A stretch of DNA of 9,136 nt from an uncultured Muribaculaceae bacterium. Lineage in GTDB: Bacteria > Bacteroidota > Bacteroidia > Bacteroidales > Muribaculaceae. Positions 1 through 6,505 of this stretch are shown here, one piece after another; positions within the stretch are counted from its first letter, which is position 1, and each line of letters opens with the position of its first letter. Below the pieces are notes generated by a model that saw nothing but the letters and a program-made list of their open reading frames with translations, did not search any database and was not told where the DNA came from. Both the position numbers and the translations under genes were made by a program. The DNA lies in NCBI GenBank assembly GCA_902494515.1, contig CABUTS010000087.1, positions 1-9,136 on the forward strand. Direction: 5' to 3'.

Positions 1-103
1 ATTTGGCTTCGGCGTGGATTGTAATGGCTCTCAGAATAATTGGCAGCGTTAATGAAACCCCTGTAAATCAAATCCATTACCATATTCTTCCGCATTTCAC
101 TTT

Positions 104-118
104 TTTGTAGTAACTTTG
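104..118 (+). promoter_or_regulatory. Bacteroidetes-type promoter for the ruvX-def-ettA genes
   Basis: TAACTTTG at 111-118 matches the Bacteroidetes -7 consensus TAnnTTTG and is followed by CA. A TTTG lies at 104-107, but that is too close to serve as the -33 element, and I see no convincing -33 box about 19-21 bases upstream. Transcription should begin a few bases after 118, almost on the ruvX ATG at 129. Confidence 0.65.
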
Positions 119-128
119 CAAAAAAAAT

Positions 129-563
129 ATGGGACGACTTTTAGCTATTGACTTCGGAAAAGTCAGGTGCGGAATTGCAGCGACGGATTCGCTGCAGATC
201 GTGGCCAATCCGCTGGCTACGGTCGAGACGCCGCGTCTGGAGGCTTTCCTGCGCGATTATTTCGCCCGGGAGGAGGTCGAGGCTGTGGTCATCGGGCTTC
301 CCCGGCAGATGGACGGAAGCCCCTCGGAGTCGCAGCGCTATCTCCGGCCGGCCCTCGGGAGGCTCCGCAAGGCGTTTCCCGGGATGCGTTTCGAGCTTTA
401 CGACGAGCGGTTCACCTCCGTGCTTGCCCACCGGGCGATGCTCGACGGCGGAATGCGTAAGATGCAGCGCCGCCAGAAGGAGCCCGTAGACCGGATGGCC
501 GCCTGCATAATCCTTAACGATTTCCTCTCCTCGAGGCAAAACGGCTTTTCACCCACGAATTAA
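129..563 (+). CDS. ruvX: RuvX/YqgF family protein: putative 16S rRNA pre-processing nuclease (Holliday-junction-resolvase-like)
   Basis: A 144-residue protein, normal for the YqgF/RuvX family, with an RNase H-like fold. The family is known for 5' end maturation of pre-16S rRNA in E. coli and was earlier proposed as a Holliday junction resolvase. Visible motifs: DFGKVRCGIAATD at 8-20 with the first catalytic Asp (D8), VIGLPRQMDG at 54-63, YDERFTS at 91-97 with acidic E93, and the C-terminal KEPVDRMAA segment with D121, so the acidic active-site set looks complete. The ATG at 129 is fixed: an in-frame TAA lies at 111-113, and D8 leaves no room for a later start. It is first in a tight set with def (16-base gap) and ettA. 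No Shine-Dalgarno is seen; an A-run precedes the start, and the promoter is so close that the transcript may be almost leaderless. Confidence 0.95.
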   Translation: MGRLLAIDFGKVRCGIAATDSLQIVANPLATVETPRLEAFLRDYFAREEVEAVVIGLPRQMDGSPSESQRYLRPALGRLRKAFPGMRFELYDERFTSVLAHRAMLDGGMRKMQRRQKEPVDRMAACIILNDFLSSRQNGFSPTN

Positions 564-579
564 ACACCTCATACGATAA

Positions 580-1146
580 ATGAAACTTCCTGTATATCTT
601 TACGGTCACCCGGTGCTCCGCAACATCAGCGAGGATGTCCCCGAGGACTACGAGGGGCTCAAGCGGCTCGTGGCCGATATGTATGAAACCATGTATGCCT
701 CCGACGGCGTGGGGCTGGCCGCTCCGCAGATTGGCCGCAACATCAACATGGTGGTAATTGACGCTGATCCCGTCGGGGATAACTTCCCCGAGTGCAAGGG
801 GCGCAAAATGTGTATCATCAATCCCGAACTCGAAGTGCTCGACGGCGAGAAGATCAGCCGCGGCGAAGGGTGTCTCTCGCTCCCCGGCATCTCCGAGGAT
901 GTGAAGCGCGTGGAGCACATCCGCCTGAACTGGCTCGACGAGAATTTCGTGGAACACGAGGAGGAAATCTCCGGTTTCCTGGCCCGCATCATCCAGCATG
1001 AGCTCGATCACCTCGACGGCCACCTCTACATCGACCACCTCTCCCCGCTGCGCAAGCAGTTCATCCGCGGTAAACTCCACAACATCATGGAGGGCAAAAT
1101 CCGCTGCGACTACCCCGTTAAATACGCTCCCAAAAAACGCAAATAA
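580..1146 (+). CDS. def: Peptide deformylase
   Basis: A 188-residue cytoplasmic metalloenzyme that removes the N-formyl group from nascent proteins as they leave the ribosome. All three family motifs are present: GVGLAAPQIG at 43-52, EGCLS at 96-100 with metal ligand C98, and QHELDH at 139-144 with metal ligands H140 and H144 and catalytic E141. Length is in the usual range for the family; a basic tail (KYAPKKRK) closes the protein. It starts 16 bases after the ruvX stop and ends 12 bases before ettA, so co-transcription is likely. No Shine-Dalgarno precedes the ATG (upstream ACGATAA), as is common in Bacteroidetes. No defect is seen; the assignment is near certain. Confidence 0.97.
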   Translation: MKLPVYLYGHPVLRNISEDVPEDYEGLKRLVADMYETMYASDGVGLAAPQIGRNINMVVIDADPVGDNFPECKGRKMCIINPELEVLDGEKISRGEGCLSLPGISEDVKRVEHIRLNWLDENFVEHEEEISGFLARIIQHELDHLDGHLYIDHLSPLRKQFIRGKLHNIMEGKIRCDYPVKYAPKKRK

Positions 1147-1158
1147 CCTCCCCCGAAA

Positions 1159-2859
<1,701 letters not shown>

Positions 2860-2871
2860 ACATAACCGAAT

Positions 2872-2913
2872 ATTCCGTGTCGCGCACGCGATTCCGTGTC
2901 GCGCGCACGCGCG
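2872..2913. repeat. Tandem duplication with GC palindromes upstream of asd
   Basis: Two adjacent copies both begin ATTCCGTGTCGCGC: 2872-2890 (19 bases) and 2891-2913 (up to 23). Each ends in an inverted repeat around a central CA: TCGCG/CGCGA arms at 2880-2884 and 2887-2891, and CGCGCG/CGCGCG arms at 2900-2905 and 2908-2913. They fill most of the 78-base ettA-asd spacer, just before the AT-rich stretch (TACAATATAAAATC) ahead of the asd start. They could be an operator pair or a mobile palindrome; the sequence does not say which. There is no T-tract, so an intrinsic terminator is unlikely. Confidence 0.75.
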
Positions 2914-2937
2914 TACAATATAAAATCTGAATCTGAA

Positions 2938-3957
2938 ATGAAAGTTGCAATAGTCGGCGCATCCGGCGCCGTAGGTCAGGAACTTCTCAAAGTGCTCAGC
3001 CAGCGGGCGCTGCCCATCGACGAGCTGCGCCTTTTCGGCTCGAAGCGTTCGGCCGGAAGCAAGATTGTCTTTGACGGCAAAGAGATAGAAATCCGGGAAC
3101 TTACCCACGATGAGTCACTTTTCGACGGCATCGACATCGCCTTCACCTCGGCCGGTGCCGGCACCTCCCGGGAGTTCGCCGAAACCATCACCGCCCGCGG
3201 CGCCATCATGATCGACAACTCCAGCGCCTTCCGCCTCGACCCCGACGTCCCCTTGGTGGTTCCCGAAGTCAACGCCGCCGACGCCCTCGACGCTCCCCGC
3301 CGCATCATCGGCAACCCCAACTGCACCACCATCCAGATGGTGGTGGCGCTGAACCCCATCTACGAAGCCGCCGGCATCCGCCGCATCCGCGTCGCCACCT
3401 ACCAGGCAGCCTCCGGAGCCGGTGCTTCGGCAATGAAAGAACTTGAGGACCAGCACGCTGCAATCGCCCGCGGCGAGCAGCCGAAGGTCGAGAAGTTCGT
3501 GGCCCAGCTGGCCTACAACGTCATCCCCCATATCGACGTTTTCACCGAAAACGGCTACACCAAGGAGGAGATGAAGATGGTGAACGAGACGCGTAAGATT
3601 CTCCACAACCCGGACCTGCGGGTGAGCGCCACCTGCGTGCGCGTGCCCGTGATGCGCGCCCATTCCGAGGCAATCTGGGTTGAAACCGAACGACCGCTGT
3701 CGCTCAACGACGCCCGCAAGGCCTTCGAGGCAGCCCCCGGCGTGGTGCTGATGGACGATCCCCTGAACAATGTCTACCCGATGCCGCTCGGACTGGCCGG
3801 CTGCGACCCCGTTTACGTGGGACGTCTGCGCCAGGACCTCGCCGACGACAACTCCCTGACCTTCTGGACCGTAAGCGACCAGATCCGCAAGGGCGCGGCG
3901 CTCAATGCCGTGCAGATTGCCGAATACCTGATTGCCCGCAAGGCAGTCGGGAAATAA
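2938..3957 (+). CDS. asd: Aspartate-semialdehyde dehydrogenase
   Basis: A 339-residue NADP-dependent enzyme that reduces 4-aspartyl phosphate to aspartate semialdehyde, the branch point to lysine/diaminopimelate, threonine, methionine and isoleucine. The N-terminal Rossmann motif GASGAVG is at 7-13, catalytic C129 lies in GNPNCTT (125-131), SGAGA is at 159-163, and the conserved RVPVMRAHSE segment at 235-244 carries R235 and catalytic-type H242. The length fits the bacterial family. The frame stays open upstream to a GTG at 2896, but I chose ATG 2938 because MKVAIVGASG places the Rossmann strand at the usual distance and the extra 14 residues would be translated GC-palindrome repeat. It is separated from ettA by 78 bases and probably has its own promoter, though no clean TAnnTTTG box is visible. 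Confidence 0.96.
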   Translation: MKVAIVGASGAVGQELLKVLSQRALPIDELRLFGSKRSAGSKIVFDGKEIEIRELTHDESLFDGIDIAFTSAGAGTSREFAETITARGAIMIDNSSAFRLDPDVPLVVPEVNAADALDAPRRIIGNPNCTTIQMVVALNPIYEAAGIRRIRVATYQAASGAGASAMKELEDQHAAIARGEQPKVEKFVAQLAYNVIPHIDVFTENGYTKEEMKMVNETRKILHNPDLRVSATCVRVPVMRAHSEAIWVETERPLSLNDARKAFEAAPGVVLMDDPLNNVYPMPLGLAGCDPVYVGRLRQDLADDNSLTFWTVSDQIRKGAALNAVQIAEYLIARKAVGK

Positions 3958-3983
3958 ACTCTGCCCTCACTTTTGCGTATCAT

Positions 3984-4006
3984 ACGTGCCGAAGGCACGT
4001 CCCTAC
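3984..4006 (-). repeat. REP-like palindromic element with a GTAG foot
   Basis: Perfect 7-bp inverted repeat ACGTGCC (3984-3990) / GGCACGT (3994-4000) with a GAA loop. On the minus strand it is preceded by GTAGGG (complement of 4001-4006). A GTAG tetranucleotide at the foot of a short hairpin is the known hallmark of REP elements recognised by REP-associated tyrosine transposases (RAYT). It lies in the asd-antiporter spacer with no T-tract, so it is not an obvious terminator. Membership of a dispersed family is inferred from the form of this one copy. Confidence 0.55.
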
Positions 4007-4079
4007 GACCGCATCCCTCTGAAAGCTCATCATCTAATACCGTTTCGCTCTGCTCCTGCTGCTTCAAAATACAGCCCCG

Positions 4080-6275
4080 TTGGTTACCAGCCCGATCACA
4101 ATTTTCCTGATTGTGCTGGCAATCATCCTGTTTGCGCCGCTGCTGCTCAACCGCCTCGGCATCCCCCACATCATCGGCATGATAGTGGCCGGTATCGTGG
4201 TCGGGCCGTTCGGGCTTAACGTGCTGGCGCGCGATTCCTCGTTCAACATCTTCGGACAGGTCGGGCTGCTTTACCTGATGTTCCTCGCGGGTCTGGAAAT
4301 CGACATGTTTCACCTGCGGCTGAACCTCAGGCGCGGGGCGGTGTTCGGATTGCTGACATTCCTGATACCGATGGTGGTGGGAGTGCTGGCCAGTGTGTAT
4401 GTGCTTCATACGCCGTGGCTTACAGCATTCCTGTTAGCGTCGATGTACGCCTCCCACACCCTGATCGCCTACCCCGTTGTGGCGCGCGTCGGCATCACCA
4501 AATCCCCGGCGGTGCTGATTTCGATTGTCGCGACCATCGTCTGCGTGGCCGGCGCCCTGTTAGTGCTGGCCGGGGCGGTGAACATCAACGAAACCGGGCA
4601 CCTCTCGCTTACGCAGCTCCTCTGGCTGCTGGCGAAATCGGCGGCCTACTGCGGGCTGTTCCTCTACGCCTGTCCGCGCCTGACCCGCTGGTTTTTCAAG
4701 AATTATTCCGAGAAGGTCACGCAGTTCCTCTATGTGCTCACCATGGTGTTCCTCTCGGCATGGATGGCGCAGATCGTAGGGCTCGAACCGGTGCTCGGCG
4801 CCTTCTTCGCCGGCCTGGTGATGAACCGCTACATCCCGGTGTCGTCGCCGCTGATGAACTCCATAGAGTTCGTGGGCAACGCGCTGTTCATCCCCTACTT
4901 CCTGATAGGTGTCGGCATGATGATCGACCTGGCTGTGGTAGTCCGCGGCAACACCCTCTGGGTTGCCACGGTGATGCTCGTCGTGGCGCTCTTCAGCAAA
5001 TGGCTCGCCGCCTATATCGCCCAGAAAATCTATCGGATGGAGCGGTGCGACCGTCAGGTGATGTTCGGCCTGACCACAGCCCACACCGCCGTGGCCCTGG
5101 CCGTGGTCACCATCGGCTACAACATGCTGCGCCCCGACGGCTCCCGGATGATGGATGAAACCATCCTCAACGGCACCATTCTGGTGATTCTCGTAACCTG
5201 CGCCATGGCCCCGATCGCCACCTCCGGCGCCGCCACCAAAATCAAGCTCCGCATGCTCGGCGACCCCGACAAGGCCGCCAAACAGCAGGCGCCGATTGTC
5301 GAGAAAGTGCTTGTTGCCGTGTCGAATCCCATCACTGCCGCGGCCCTCACCGAGCTGGCGCTGCTGCTTCGCCGCCGCAAGGAGGGGATGCGCTCCGACC
5401 GCTTCCACGCCATCCATGTGCGCAACGATAATTCACGGGCGTCGAAGGAGGTTGGCGCCAACTCGCTGCGGCTGGCCCGCGGCGCCGCCTCCGGAGCCGA
5501 CGTGGCCCTGGAGACCATCGAGCGCTTCGACCTCAACACCGTCTCGGGCCTGCTGAACGCCGTGCAGGAGCGCGACATCTCGATGGTTGTGATGGGGATG
5601 CACCGCCGCTCTAACGTCATCGACACTTTCCTCGGGGGTAAAATCGAACAGTTCCTCGCCGGCACCAACCGTATGGTGGTGCTCTCGCGATGCTATATCC
5701 CGGTGAACACCGTCACCCGCATCTGCGTGTTCGTACCCCCGAAGGCCGAATACGAAATCGGTTTCCGGCAGTGGGTCGAGGCACTGGTCTCGCTGGCGCG
5801 TGACGTCGGCTGCCGCCTGATTTTCTGCGCCAACGCCGCCGGACGTTCGCTGATCGACGCCGTGATCCGCCGCGCCGGCTTCCAGATACGCCACGAATAC
5901 CGCCCCGCCGACGGGGTGGATGATTTCATGCTCCTGGCCAACCGAGTGCTCGACGACGACCTCCTTGTTGTGGTATCGGCGCGCGCCAACACCCTGAGCT
6001 ACACTCCCGAGATGACCGACGTGGCCCTGTTTCTGCAGCGCTATTTCGACAGCAACAACCTGCTGCTGCTCTACCCGGCGCAGGCCGTAGGGTCGCTCCC
6101 CTCGGCGGAGTCCCCGACCTCCGATCCGGCGTCGCCGCTGCCGCCGTCGTTTCAGGAATTCACCGCCGCGCAGATTGCCACCTTCTCCGATCCCCTCAAC
6201 ACCCGCGGGGCGCCTCCCCCCTCGCCGCTGCGCACTCTCCGCTCGCTCCTGCGCCGCCTCCTGACAAGGAAGTGA
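4080..6275 (+). CDS. CPA2-family cation:proton antiporter (Kef/NapA-like) with C-terminal USP-like region
   Basis: A 731-residue inner-membrane protein counted from TTG 4080. Residues 5-385 are hydrophobic, about 12 helices, with CPA2 hallmarks: IPHIIGMIVAGIVVGPFG (28-45), FLAGLEIDM (68-76), GLEPVLGAFFAGLV (234-247) and a helix lysine in SKWLAAY (K307). Residues about 405-540 resemble a universal-stress-protein domain (VEKVLVAVSNP; VVMGMHRRSN; GGKIEQFLAGTNRMVVLS), and 545-668 a second, weaker copy; a Pro/Ser-rich tail (671-715) ends in a basic stretch. Likely role: Na+ or K+/H+ exchange gated by the cytosolic part. Two oddities: the helix at about 144-166 has no acidic residue, with V156 where Kef-like proteins carry Asp; and there is no ATG or GTG start. 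The frame is open back to 4038 and encodes a Leu run, so the true N-terminus is unsure. It probably forms its own transcription unit. Confidence 0.88.
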   Translation: MVTSPITIFLIVLAIILFAPLLLNRLGIPHIIGMIVAGIVVGPFGLNVLARDSSFNIFGQVGLLYLMFLAGLEIDMFHLRLNLRRGAVFGLLTFLIPMVVGVLASVYVLHTPWLTAFLLASMYASHTLIAYPVVARVGITKSPAVLISIVATIVCVAGALLVLAGAVNINETGHLSLTQLLWLLAKSAAYCGLFLYACPRLTRWFFKNYSEKVTQFLYVLTMVFLSAWMAQIVGLEPVLGAFFAGLVMNRYIPVSSPLMNSIEFVGNALFIPYFLIGVGMMIDLAVVVRGNTLWVATVMLVVALFSKWLAAYIAQKIYRMERCDRQVMFGLTTAHTAVALAVVTIGYNMLRPDGSRMMDETILNGTILVILVTCAMAPIATSGAATKIKLRMLGDPDKAAKQQAPIVEKVLVAVSNPITAAALTELALLLRRRKEGMRSDRFHAIHVRNDNSRASKEVGANSLRLARGAASGADVALETIERFDLNTVSGLLNAVQERDISMVVMGMHRRSNVIDTFLGGKIEQFLAGTNRMVVLSRCYIPVNTVTRICVFVPPKAEYEIGFRQWVEALVSLARDVGCRLIFCANAAGRSLIDAVIRRAGFQIRHEYRPADGVDDFMLLANRVLDDDLLVVVSARANTLSYTPEMTDVALFLQRYFDSNNLLLLYPAQAVGSLPSAESPTSDPASPLPPSFQEFTAAQIATFSDPLNTRGAPPPSPLRTLRSLLRRLLTRK

Positions 6276-6289
6276 CATCCTTACCGACG

Positions 6290-6389
6290 GATTCGGGAAT
6301 GAAGTGCTGGATTTCGGATTGAAGCGCATGATTCGGGAATGAAGCGCGTGATTCGGGATTGAAGCACGTGATTCGGGATTGAAGCACGT
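6290..6389. repeat. Five 20-bp tandem repeats upstream of pnp
   Basis: Exact 20-base period: units at 6290, 6310, 6330, 6350 and 6370, with consensus GATTCGGGATTGAAGCACGT. Units 4 and 5 are identical; units 1-3 differ at a few positions (T/A in the middle, GCG/GCA/GTG near the end). A decayed sixth copy may follow at 6390-6409. The 4/5 junction makes the palindrome CACGTG (6365-6370). The period is not a multiple of three and no gene is seen here, so this is non-coding. It lies between the antiporter stop and the pnp promoter. Confidence 0.9.
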
Positions 6390-6407
6390 ATATTCAAGAA
6401 CAAAGCG

Positions 6408-6440
6408 TAATAATTTTGGAGGTTTTTGGGGTGATTATTA
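6408..6440. promoter_or_regulatory. Inverted repeat upstream of the pnp promoter (possible operator)
   Basis: Perfect 7-base arms TAATAAT (6408-6414) and ATTATTA (6434-6440) flank a G/T-rich core containing TTTTGGAGG and TTTTTGGGG side by side. It ends 21 bases before the pnp -7 element, where a regulator could act. The arms are AT-rich, so chance is possible. Confidence 0.3.
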
Positions 6441-6461
6441 GGAAGTTTGAGAAAAAATTTG

Positions 6462-6469
6462 TACCTTTG
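6462..6469 (+). promoter_or_regulatory. Bacteroidetes-type -7 element of the pnp promoter
   Basis: TACCTTTG matches TAnnTTTG and is followed by CA. A TTTG directly precedes it (6458-6461) and another sits at 6446-6449; neither is at the standard -33 distance. Predicted transcription start is about 6475, giving a 5' leader near 30 bases that is A-rich and lacks a Shine-Dalgarno. Confidence 0.7.
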
Positions 6470-6505
6470 CACGATTTATTCGCAGTTTAGAAAAAATAAC
6501 AAATA

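Noticed and set aside
1..95. Minus-strand open frame running off the left edge (starts MRKNMVMDLIYRGF, ATG at 95)
   Set aside because: About 31 codons without a stop, but no recognised family, no promoter box and competing plus-strand readings; too short to call. A plus-strand gene tail ending in NNWQR with TAA at 50-52 is equally possible.
2896..2937. Longer asd start at GTG 2896
   Set aside because: It would add 14 residues encoded by the palindromic duplication ahead of the standard MKVAIVGASG start; ATG 2938 fits the family better.
3968..3975. CACTTTTG as a promoter -7 element for the antiporter
   Set aside because: It misses the first T of TAnnTTTG and has no -33 partner. Possible, but too weak to list as a feature.
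6281..6472. Minus-strand small open frames across the 20-bp repeats
   Set aside because: The peptides (PESCASIRNP-like units) are translations of the tandem repeat; a 20-base period shifts frame at each copy, so a selected coding repeat is unlikely.
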